44,832 nucleotides of DNA. Source: Thermoleophilia bacterium (GTDB lineage: Bacteria; Actinomycetota; Thermoleophilia; Gaiellales; Gaiellaceae). The position numbers were made by a program, and so were the translations under genes. Positions 26,239 through 32,073 of this stretch are shown one piece after another. Each line of letters begins with the position of its first letter. Within the stretch, counting starts at the first letter, position 1. The notes under the pieces are model-generated. The model was not told where the DNA came from and did no database searches. It saw only the letters and a program-made list of their open reading frames with translations. The stretch covers positions 1-44,832 of the forward strand of contig JAICJI010000014.1 in the NCBI GenBank assembly GCA_025928515.1, given 5' to 3'.

Positions 26239-26247
26239 TGGTGCTGC

Positions 26248-27156
26248 GTGGCAGCGGTCGAGATTCCCCGGGATGAGCAGGCATTTCTCGAGTACGTCCA
26301 GTCCGGCGGCCAGGTCGAGACGACCGACTGGATGCCGGAGGACTACCGGAAGAAGCTGATCAAGTTCATCGAGATGCACGGCAACTCCGAGCTCATGGGC
26401 GTCCTGCCCGAGCGCGAGTGGATCCTCCGTGCTCCGACGCTCCAGCGCAAGCTCGCGTTGACGGCGAAGGTGCAGGACGAGGTCGGCCACGCACAACTCA
26501 TCTACCGCGTCGTCGAGGATCTCGGCAAGCCGCGCGAACAATGCCTCGCCGATCTCGTGGACGGGAAGGCCAAATTCCACAACGTCTTCCATTACCCCAC
26601 TCAATCTTGGGGGGATGTCGGGGTCATAGCGTGGCTCGTCGACGCAGCCGCGATCATCAGCCAGAAGGCGTTGCTCAAGTGCTCGTACGCGCCATACGCG
26701 CGGATCATGAAGAAGATCTGCTGGGAGGAGTCGTTCCACATCCTCCACGGCCGCGACGTGATCCTCGCCATGGTCACCGGCACGCCAGCGCAGTTCGAGC
26801 TCGTGCAGGAAGCGCTCGACAGGTGGTGGGGGCCTCTGATGCAGTTCCACGGCAACCCGATCCCAGCCGACGAGGACCCGATGTTCCTCTGGCGGATCAA
26901 GTCGCAGGGGAACGAGGAGGCGCGCCAGCAGTTCCTCGACGGGTACGTCCCGCAGATCCACGAGCTCGGCCTCACGGTGCCCGACCCGAAGCTGCACAAG
27001 CGCGACGACGGCGTCTGGGAGTACACCGAGCCCGACTGGGACGAGCTCAAGCACGTCGTCACCGGCCACGGCCCGAAGACCGAGGAGCGCCTCGCCTTCC
27101 GGCGCCGTTTCCTCGAGCAGGAACAGTGGGTCCGGGACGTCGTTCTCGCCGCATGA
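26248..27156 (+). CDS. paaA: Phenylacetyl-CoA 1,2-epoxidase subunit PaaA
   Basis: This 302-residue protein matches the catalytic diiron subunit: DWMPEDYRKKLIKFIEMHGNSELMGVLPEREWI, the iron-ligand helices KVQDEVGHAQLIYRV and CWEESFHILHGRDVI (Glu/His ligands) and the C-terminal WDELKHVVTGHGP. With PaaB and PaaC it converts phenylacetyl-CoA to the ring-1,2-epoxide in the cytoplasm. The start is GTG with a good Shine-Dalgarno. The stop overlaps the paaB start (ATGA). Confidence 0.96.
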   Translation: MAAVEIPRDEQAFLEYVQSGGQVETTDWMPEDYRKKLIKFIEMHGNSELMGVLPEREWILRAPTLQRKLALTAKVQDEVGHAQLIYRVVEDLGKPREQCLADLVDGKAKFHNVFHYPTQSWGDVGVIAWLVDAAAIISQKALLKCSYAPYARIMKKICWEESFHILHGRDVILAMVTGTPAQFELVQEALDRWWGPLMQFHGNPIPADEDPMFLWRIKSQGNEEARQQFLDGYVPQIHELGLTVPDPKLHKRDDGVWEYTEPDWDELKHVVTGHGPKTEERLAFRRRFLEQEQWVRDVVLAA

Positions 27157-27446
27157 GCGAGCATCCTGTCTGGGAGGTGTTCCGCAAGGAGCGACGCGGT
27201 CAGCCGTTCGAACACGCCGGCTCGGTCGTCGCTCCCGACGCGGACTTCGCCGAGGCCTGGGCGCGCGAGCAGTACGGCCGGCGCGGCGAGTCGGTCGCGC
27301 TCTGGCTCGTCCCTCGCGACTCGATCCGCGACGTCGAGGACTGGGCCGACGAGTTCGACCTCAAGTACCGCCGCGTCGACGGCTACTCGATCAAGGCACG
27401 CCTGAAGGAGGCTCGTGAACGAGCAGGTACTGCTGGGCCTGGCTGA
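27153..27446 (+). CDS. paaB: Phenylacetyl-CoA epoxidase subunit PaaB
   Basis: This 97-residue protein has the PaaB motifs WEVFRKERRGQPFEHAGSVVAPD, AEAWAREQYGRRGESVALWLVPRD and YRRVDGYSIKARL. It is a small structural subunit that links PaaA-PaaC heterodimers. The ATG at 27153 overlaps the paaA stop by 4 bases, and the gene overlaps paaC by 32 bases, so the operon is tightly coupled. Confidence 0.94.
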   Translation: MSEHPVWEVFRKERRGQPFEHAGSVVAPDADFAEAWAREQYGRRGESVALWLVPRDSIRDVEDWADEFDLKYRRVDGYSIKARLKEARERAGTAGPG

Positions 27447-28062
27447 CGACGAGCTCGTCCTCGGCTGGCGCGAGTCCGAATGGACGGGGATCGCGCCGCT
27501 GCTGGAAGAGGACGTCGCCTTTTCCTCGATCGCGCAGAACGAGATCGGGCACGCGCGCGCCGTCTACGAGCTGATCGTGGGCGAGGACGGCGACGCCGAC
27601 GCGCTCGCCTTCGACCGCAAGCTGGACGAGTACCGCTGCTCGCCGCTCGTCGAGCTCCACCTGCTCGAGTGGGCGCACACGATCGCGCGGCGTTGGCTCT
27701 ACGAGGTCGCGGACGAGATCCGCATCACCGCGCTGAAGGACGACCCCGACACGGCGGTCGCCGGGCTCGCGGCCAAGATCGACCGCGAGGAGGCGTACCA
27801 CCGCATGCACGCCGAGATGTGGCACGACCGGCTGGGCGACGAGCCGCGCTTCCAGGCGGCGGTCGAGGACCTGTGGCCCTACGCCGTCGGAATGCTCCCG
27901 GAAGGCCTTCGGGCCGACCTCGCCGTCCGAACGGGACTCGACCTTCCAAGTAACAACTTGTTACAAGGGCACGAACGCGGCACACATACGCCGGAGCTCG
28001 CGCCACTGTGGGACGAGATGACGATCGTGCGGCGCTCGGCGCCGACGGGGGCGCAGTGGTAG
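27415..28062 (+). CDS. paaC: Phenylacetyl-CoA epoxidase structural subunit PaaC
   Basis: This 215-residue protein has the ferritin-like diiron-fold helices of PaaC, with DDELVLGWRESEWTGIAPLLEEDVAFSSIAQNEIGHARAVYELI, LLEWAHTIARRWLYEVAD and KIDREEAYHRMHAEMW. It is the non-catalytic partner of PaaA. It is about 30-40 residues shorter than E. coli PaaC, with a compact C terminus. The GTG start at 27415 is preceded by GAAGGAG. An A/T-rich perfect palindrome lies inside its 3' third (27950-27964). Confidence 0.93.
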   Translation: MNEQVLLGLADDELVLGWRESEWTGIAPLLEEDVAFSSIAQNEIGHARAVYELIVGEDGDADALAFDRKLDEYRCSPLVELHLLEWAHTIARRWLYEVADEIRITALKDDPDTAVAGLAAKIDREEAYHRMHAEMWHDRLGDEPRFQAAVEDLWPYAVGMLPEGLRADLAVRTGLDLPSNNLLQGHERGTHTPELAPLWDEMTIVRRSAPTGAQW

Positions 28063-28511
28063 CGGAGGCGGAAGTCTGGGAAGCGCTGGAGGAGATCCCG
28101 GACCCCGAGATCCCCGTCGTCTCGCTCGTCGACCTCGGGGTCATCCGTTCGGTCGATGTCGCCGAGGGACAGGTCCGGATCGAGTTCACGCCGACCTTCC
28201 TCGGCTGCCCCGCGCTCGAGTTCATGAAGCGGGCGATCGAGGAGAAGGTTCCCGGAGCCGTGGTGAAAGTGATCCAGGACGACTCGTGGTCGACCGACAA
28301 GATCACTCCCGCCGGCCGTGAGAAGCTTCGCGCCGCCGGTTTCGCGCCGCCGGCTCCTCGCCTCGTCCAGCTCCAGTCGCAAGTCCACCGCTGCCCGTAC
28401 TGCGGCTCGACCGAGACGAAGCTCGAGAACATCTTCGGCCCGACGCCGTGCCGCTCGCTGCGCTACTGCGAGAGCTGCCGGCAGCCGTTCGAGCAGTTCA
28501 AGACGATCTAG
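28056..28511 (+). CDS. paaD: Phenylacetate pathway protein PaaD (MIP18/DUF59 family)
   Basis: This 151-residue protein has the DUF59 core VWEALEEIPDPEIPVVSLVDLGVIRSVDV and FTPTFLGCPALEFMKRAI (conserved Cys), then a C-terminal zinc ribbon CPYCGSTETK...CESC typical of PaaD. It is thought to help mature the Fe centre of the epoxidase. The GTG at 28056 overlaps the paaC stop by 7 bases; an ATG at 28008 would overlap more. It ends convergent on the cNMP-binding gene, sharing CTAG. No paaE reductase follows. Confidence 0.92.
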   Translation: MVAEAEVWEALEEIPDPEIPVVSLVDLGVIRSVDVAEGQVRIEFTPTFLGCPALEFMKRAIEEKVPGAVVKVIQDDSWSTDKITPAGREKLRAAGFAPPAPRLVQLQSQVHRCPYCGSTETKLENIFGPTPCRSLRYCESCRQPFEQFKTI

Positions 28512-28834
28512 CTAGTAGCGAGCCGGTCCGCGAGCTCGGGATCCTCGGCGCACAGCCGGTCGACCTCGGAGCGATCGACGGCGATCACGACGCCGTGGGT
28601 CAGCGCCCGCACCCGCGCCGTGCGCAACCCATCGTCCGAGAAGAGGGCGCGCTCTCCGACGACTGATCCGGGGCCGAGCTCGCGCGTGCCTTCAGGAGCC
28701 TCGACGACGATGTGACCCTCGGCGACCACGTACAGCCCGGTGCCAGGCTTCCCGCTCTCGATCAGCATCTGGCCGGCGCCGAAAACGAGCCGCGAGCCAA
28801 CCGCCTCGAGCTTGCGAAGATCGTCCTCGTCCAC
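28508..28834 (-). CDS. Small cyclic-nucleotide-binding-domain protein
   Basis: This 108-residue protein is almost only a cNMP-binding fold (PF00027): FGAGQMLIESGKPGTGLYVVAEGHIVVE, LGPGSVVGERALFSDDGLRTARVRALT and VDRSEVDRLCAEDPELADRLA. The phosphate-binding cassette GERALFSDDGLRTARVRA keeps Gly-Glu and Arg. There is no DNA-binding or enzymatic domain, so it is a stand-alone sensor or regulator. The start is GTG at 28834, divergent from the selenoprotein gene 59 bases away. Confidence 0.8.
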   Translation of the reverse strand: MDEDDLRKLEAVGSRLVFGAGQMLIESGKPGTGLYVVAEGHIVVEAPEGTRELGPGSVVGERALFSDDGLRTARVRALTHGVVIAVDRSEVDRLCAEDPELADRLATS

Positions 28835-28893
28835 GGCGCGAGTATCGCATCGAGCGCTTCGTAGAGCGACGGCGTCCGGCTACGCTCCGGAAC

Positions 28894-29115
28894 GTGGCCG
28901 TCGAGATCTTCTACTGCCCCGTCTGAAGCGGGTACGACCGACGGGCCGCGAGTCTCGCGGCCGAGCTCAACGAGAGCGGGATCGACGCATCGGCCCGCGA
29001 GGGCAAGAAGTCTCAGTACGACGTCGTGGCCGACGGCGAGCTGATCTTCTCGAAGCAGAGCGAGGGACGCTGGCCGGATGACGGCGAAGTGCTGGGCCTG
29101 CTCAACTCCCGCTGA
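28894..29115 (+). CDS. SelW/Rdx family selenoprotein with in-frame TGA (Sec11)
   Basis: Read from the GTG at 28894 to the TGA at 29113-29115, the frame has 73 residues with one in-frame TGA at 28924-28926. It starts VAVEIFYCPVU, a beta strand followed by CxxU (Cys8, Sec11), the redox motif of the Rdx family (SelW, SelT, SelH). The second half, YDVVADGELIFSKQSEGRWPDDGEVLGLL, matches the family pattern of a strand, DGELIFSK and GRxP. Codon bias stays strong after the TGA. A hairpin of SECIS type begins 17 bases downstream of it. Rdx proteins are small thioredoxin-fold redox proteins. It lies between the cNMP gene (divergent) and paaG (convergent, 14-base overlap). The alternative is a Cys-to-stop pseudogene. 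The start has no clear Shine-Dalgarno. Confidence 0.8.
28944..28962 (+). promoter_or_regulatory. Candidate bacterial SECIS hairpin
   Basis: GGCCGCG (28944-28950), loop AGTCT (28951-28955) and CGCGGCC (28956-28962) form a perfect 7-bp stem; two more loop bases on each side can also pair. The loop starts 24 bases after the TGA and has G in its first two positions. Both match the published description of bacterial SECIS elements (stem-loop just 3' of UGA, apical loop 16-37 bases away, G in the first two loop positions). Confidence 0.72.
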
Positions 29116-29869
29116 AGCGCGCCTCCCGCTTTTCGCCGAAGGCTGCGACTCCCTCGCGGAAGTCCCCTGTCTGTGCGGCCTCGGCCTGCGCCGCCGCCTC
29201 CCGTTCGAGCTGCTCCTCGAGCGTCGAGGTCGCCGCCTCGTCGTAGAGCCGTTTCGTGAGCGCGATGGCGCGCGTCGGGGCGGCGGCAAGCCCGGCGGCA
29301 TGCTCCGCCACGCGCGCCGAGAATGCGTCCGCCTCCACCACCTCGGAGACGAGCCCCCAGGCAAGCGCCTCGGCCGCCGTCAGCCGGCGGTTCGAGGTCA
29401 TCCACTCGAACGCACGCGGCGTGCCGAGCAGGCGCTGGATGAAGTACGTGCCGCCCGAGTCGGGGATCAAGCCGATCCCGACGAAGCCGGGGACGAAGAA
29501 CGCCGCGTCGGAGGCGAGCCGGATGTCACACGCGCAGGCGAGCGAGAGCCCGGCGCCGGCGCAAACGCCGTTCACCGCCGCGATCACCGGCTTCTCGAGC
29601 GAGCGGATCGCCGTGACGTTGACGTGGTACGTCGCGCGCAGCATCGCGGCGACGTCGCGGGCTTCCCCGAACGCCGTCAGATCCTGGCCCGCCGAGAACC
29701 CACGTCCGGCTCCGGTGATCACGACGGCCCGTACTGCCGGATCGCGAGCCTCCTCGAGGGCAGCCTGCAGCTCTCCGTGCAACGCGTGGGTGAACGCGTT
29801 GAGCTTGTCCGGCCGGTTGAGCGTGATCGTCTGGACGGCGCAGTCGTGCGAGACCTCGACCTCGGCCAT
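29102..29869 (-). CDS. paaG: Enoyl-CoA hydratase/isomerase, probable PaaG
   Basis: This 255-residue crotonase-fold protein has ITLNRPDKLNAFT, the oxyanion-hole stretch GAGRGFSAGQDLTAFGE and KPVIAAVNGVCAGAGLSLACACDIRLASDAAFFVPGFVGIGLIPDSGGTYFIQRLLG. The SAGQDL and GLIPDSGGTYFIQR forms are typical of PaaG, which isomerises the epoxide to the oxepin-CoA in phenylacetate degradation. It is co-directional with the EthD gene 3 bases upstream. The 3' end overlaps the selenoprotein gene tail to tail. Confidence 0.87.
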   Translation of the reverse strand: MAEVEVSHDCAVQTITLNRPDKLNAFTHALHGELQAALEEARDPAVRAVVITGAGRGFSAGQDLTAFGEARDVAAMLRATYHVNVTAIRSLEKPVIAAVNGVCAGAGLSLACACDIRLASDAAFFVPGFVGIGLIPDSGGTYFIQRLLGTPRAFEWMTSNRRLTAAEALAWGLVSEVVEADAFSARVAEHAAGLAAAPTRAIALTKRLYDEAATSTLEEQLEREAAAQAEAAQTGDFREGVAAFGEKREARFSGS

Positions 29870-29872
29870 GCC

Positions 29873-30154
29873 CTAGCCCAGCTCGAGGAACTCGACGGTC
29901 GGCTGCGGGATGCCGCGCTTGTATGCGTCCTTGCCCGTCGCCAGGAACTCGTCGCTGCGGATCGCGGTCTGGAAGGCCCGCTCGTCGGCGAACTCCCACT
30001 CGGCGTAGTACGCGTGCTTCGGCTCGCCCATCGGCGAGCCCGTGACCTTGCCATGCCGGAAGACGCCGTCGGGCACGCAGCGGCACATTTCGGCGTGAGC
30101 CGCGTACTCGTGCGCGTCCGGCTCCTGTTCATAGAGAACGGTGACCCGGTACAT
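29873..30154 (-). CDS. EthD family protein
   Basis: This 93-residue dimeric ferredoxin-like fold protein has YRVTVLYEQEPDAHEYAAHAEM at the start, a HAYYAEWEFADERAFQTAIRSDEFLATGKDAYK core and a closing VEFLELG. EthD-type proteins accompany many aromatic and ether degradation clusters; here it is transcribed with paaG (3-base gap), which suggests an accessory role in phenylacetate breakdown. GAGAGGAG precedes the ATG. The exact reaction, if any, is unknown. Confidence 0.82.
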   Translation of the reverse strand: MYRVTVLYEQEPDAHEYAAHAEMCRCVPDGVFRHGKVTGSPMGEPKHAYYAEWEFADERAFQTAIRSDEFLATGKDAYKRGIPQPTVEFLELG

Positions 30155-30208
30155 AGACTCCTCTCGAGAGATTCCGGACGGACGATAACCCGGTCAGGAG
30201 GAGGAGCG

Positions 30209-30565
30209 ATGGCAGGCAAGGTCGTGCATGTGGAGATCGGTGCCGCAGACACCGACCGCGCGCAGGGATTCTGGAGCGGAGTCTTCGGCTGGCAGGTCGG
30301 CCCTCCGATGTCGCCGGAGATGGACTACCGGATGTTCCAGAGCGCCGACGACCAGGGCGGCGCGATCGTCGCCACCGAGCAACAGGGCAATCTCACTGTC
30401 TACCTCGACACCGAGGACATCGACGCTTCGACGGCGAAGGTCCGCGAGCTCGGTGGGGAAGCCGGGGACAAGGTGCCCGTGCCGGGTCACGGCTGGTTCG
30501 CCCCGTGCAAGGACACCGAGGGGAACGCGTTCAGCCTCTGGCAGGGTGACGAGTCGGCGGCGTAG
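30209..30565 (+). CDS. VOC (glyoxalase/bleomycin-resistance) family protein
   Basis: This 118-residue protein has one beta-alpha-beta-beta-beta unit pair: VVHVEIGAADTDRAQGFWSGVFGWQV, YRMFQSADDQGGAIV, LTVYLDTEDIDASTAKVRELGG and GWFAPCKDTEGNAFSLWQ. The metal ligand positions His7 and a late Glu (TEGN) fit a VOC metalloenzyme or binding protein. A very strong AGGAGGAG precedes the ATG at 30209. It is divergent from the EthD gene in the paa region. The substrate is unknown. Confidence 0.86.
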   Translation: MAGKVVHVEIGAADTDRAQGFWSGVFGWQVGPPMSPEMDYRMFQSADDQGGAIVATEQQGNLTVYLDTEDIDASTAKVRELGGEAGDKVPVPGHGWFAPCKDTEGNAFSLWQGDESAA

Positions 30566-30680
30566 CGACCAAGTCCTGCTCCGACCACACGACCGCGGGC
30601 GGATCGAGCTCGCGGAGCACGTCGATCGACGGCACCGGCCAGGCGTCGGCTTCGCTCGCGGAGTCCGGCTGCTCGTTCAT
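30531..30680 (-). CDS. Possible small acidic protein downstream of paaK
   Basis: From the ATG at 30680 this gives 49 residues (MNEQPDSASEADAWPVPSIDV...). The frame has the G/C-rich third positions of a real gene and fills the gap after paaK, but open reading continues upstream to about 30715 without a standard start. It overlaps the end of the VOC gene on the other strand. No family is recognised; it may be a remnant. Confidence 0.35.
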   Translation of the reverse strand: MNEQPDSASEADAWPVPSIDVLRELDPPAVVWSEQDLVATPPTRHPARG

Positions 30681-30712
30681 CCAGTTGCTGAACGCGCGAA
30701 CGTCGGCCGCGG

Positions 30713-31900
30713 TTACGTGCTGCGCCGATCGACGACCCGCAGCGCCTTTCCTTCGCTGCGAGGGACGTGGCCGGCCGGGACCACCTCGACGCGAGCGGTG
30801 AGCCCGAGCACACTGTGGAGTCGCCTGCGCACTGCGTCCGCGTCGGCCGCTCCTTCCACCTGAACCGTCAGCTCGTCGAGATGCCCGGGACGCTCCACGA
30901 CCAGCTGGTAATGCGGCTCGAGCTCCGGCGTCGCGAGGAGCGCGCGCTCGATCTCGCTCGGGAAGACGTTGACGCCGCGGATGATCAGCATGTCGTCGGT
31001 GCGCCCGAGCACGCGCGACATGCGGGCGAACGTGCGACCACACGCGCACGGCTCACGCGTCAGCGAAGCGAGGTCGCCCGTGCGGTAGCGCAGCAGCGGC
31101 AGCGCCTCCTTCGTCAGCGTCGTGCACACGAGCTCGCCGGCCTCGCCGTCCGGCAGCGGCTCGCCCGACTGCGGGTCGACGACCTCGACGAGAAAGTGGT
31201 CCTCGTTCACGTGCGCGCCGTCGCGGGCCTCGGCACACTCCGCCGACACACCCGGGCCCATCACCTCCGACAGTCCGTAGATGTCGAGCGCGGCGAGTCC
31301 GAGCGCGCTCTCGATCGCCTCGCGTAACCCTTCGGTCCAGGGCTCGGCACCGAAGAGGCCGGCGCGGAGCTCGAGGCGCCCGGGGTCGGGGACGTGGTCG
31401 GCGATCGCCAGCGCGTAGCTCGGCGTGCAGCAAAGGATCTCCGCGCCGAGATCCTCGAGCAGCTGCGCCTGCCGCGGCGTGTTGCCGCCCGAGACCGGCA
31501 CGACCGTGCAGCCGAGCCGTTCGGCGCCGTAGTGAAGGCCGAGCCCGCCGGTGAAGAGCCCGTAGCCGTATGCGTTGTGGACGATCGTGCCCGGCCCGGC
31601 GCCCGCCGCTGCGAGCGCCCGCGCACAGCAGTCCGCCCACGCCGCGAGATCGGCGCGCGTGTACGCCACGATCGTCGCCTTCCCGCGCGTGCCGGACGAC
31701 GCGTGGATCCGGACGCACTCCTCGAGCGGCACCTGCAGAAGACCGAACGGATATGCGTCGCGCAGGTCCGACTTCATTCGGAACGGCTGCTCGGCAAGCG
31801 CCTCGAGCTCGACCCCGAAGCGCTCGCGCAGCCGCTCGCCCTGGAGCCGCTCGAGCTCCGGCCGCGGCAGCGTCTCGAGCTCGGGCTGGAAGATCGGCAC
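30713..31900 (-). CDS. paaK: Phenylacetate-CoA ligase PaaK
   Basis: From the GTG at 31900 this is 395 residues. Adenylate-forming features are present: RIHASSGTRGKATIVAYT (residues 65-82), VHNAYGYGLFTGGLGLHYGAERLGCTVVPVSGGN, a CCTPSYALAIAD segment, YGLSEVMGPGV, and the C-terminal RYRTGDLASLTREPCACGRTFARMSRVLGRTDDMLIIRGVNVFPSEIE. It activates phenylacetate to phenylacetyl-CoA, the entry step for PaaABC. The SSGTTGK loop has Arg for the second Thr. The N-terminal part between residues 20 and 45 is shorter than in typical PaaK (about 430 residues). Confidence 0.93.
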   Translation of the reverse strand: MPIFQPELETLPRPELERLQGERLRERFGVELEALAEQPFRMKSDLRDAYPFGLLQVPLEECVRIHASSGTRGKATIVAYTRADLAAWADCCARALAAAGAGPGTIVHNAYGYGLFTGGLGLHYGAERLGCTVVPVSGGNTPRQAQLLEDLGAEILCCTPSYALAIADHVPDPGRLELRAGLFGAEPWTEGLREAIESALGLAALDIYGLSEVMGPGVSAECAEARDGAHVNEDHFLVEVVDPQSGEPLPDGEAGELVCTTLTKEALPLLRYRTGDLASLTREPCACGRTFARMSRVLGRTDDMLIIRGVNVFPSEIERALLATPELEPHYQLVVERPGHLDELTVQVEGAADADAVRRRLHSVLGLTARVEVVPAGHVPRSEGKALRVVDRRST

Positions 31901-31956
31901 GGCTCTGATTATTCTCTCCGCGCAAGCGCCAGTCGGAGCGACCAAGGAGGAGCGGC

Positions 31957-32073
31957 GTGCGCACGACGTTCATTGCCATCGAGAGGGCCGGAGTGACCTA
32001 CTTGAAGGGATGGACTCGTGCTTCGCAGAACGCTATTGAACCTTGGGATCCTGGCGCATGTAGACGCCGGTAA
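31957..32073 (+). CDS. Possible 38-residue leader peptide of the Tet(M)-like gene
   Basis: AGGAGG at 31945-31950 is placed 6 bases before a GTG at 31957, the best ribosome binding site in this region. The frame reads MRTTFIAIERAGVTYLKGW... for 38 residues and stops at 32071-32073, overlapping the GTPase gene by 56 bases in another frame. Leader peptides control tet(M) in other bacteria, so a regulatory role is plausible but untested. Confidence 0.4.
   Translation: MRTTFIAIERAGVTYLKGWTRASQNAIEPWDPGACRRR

Noticed and set aside
28944-28962. The GC hairpin as a transcription terminator
   Set aside because: It lies inside a coding frame, no U tract follows, and it starts within 20 bases of the TGA, as SECIS elements do.
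28894-29115. Reading the TGA-broken frame as a pseudogene
   Set aside because: The TGA falls exactly at the second redox position of CxxC/U, codon bias is kept after it, there is no other lesion, and a SECIS-like hairpin follows. It remains the alternative to test.
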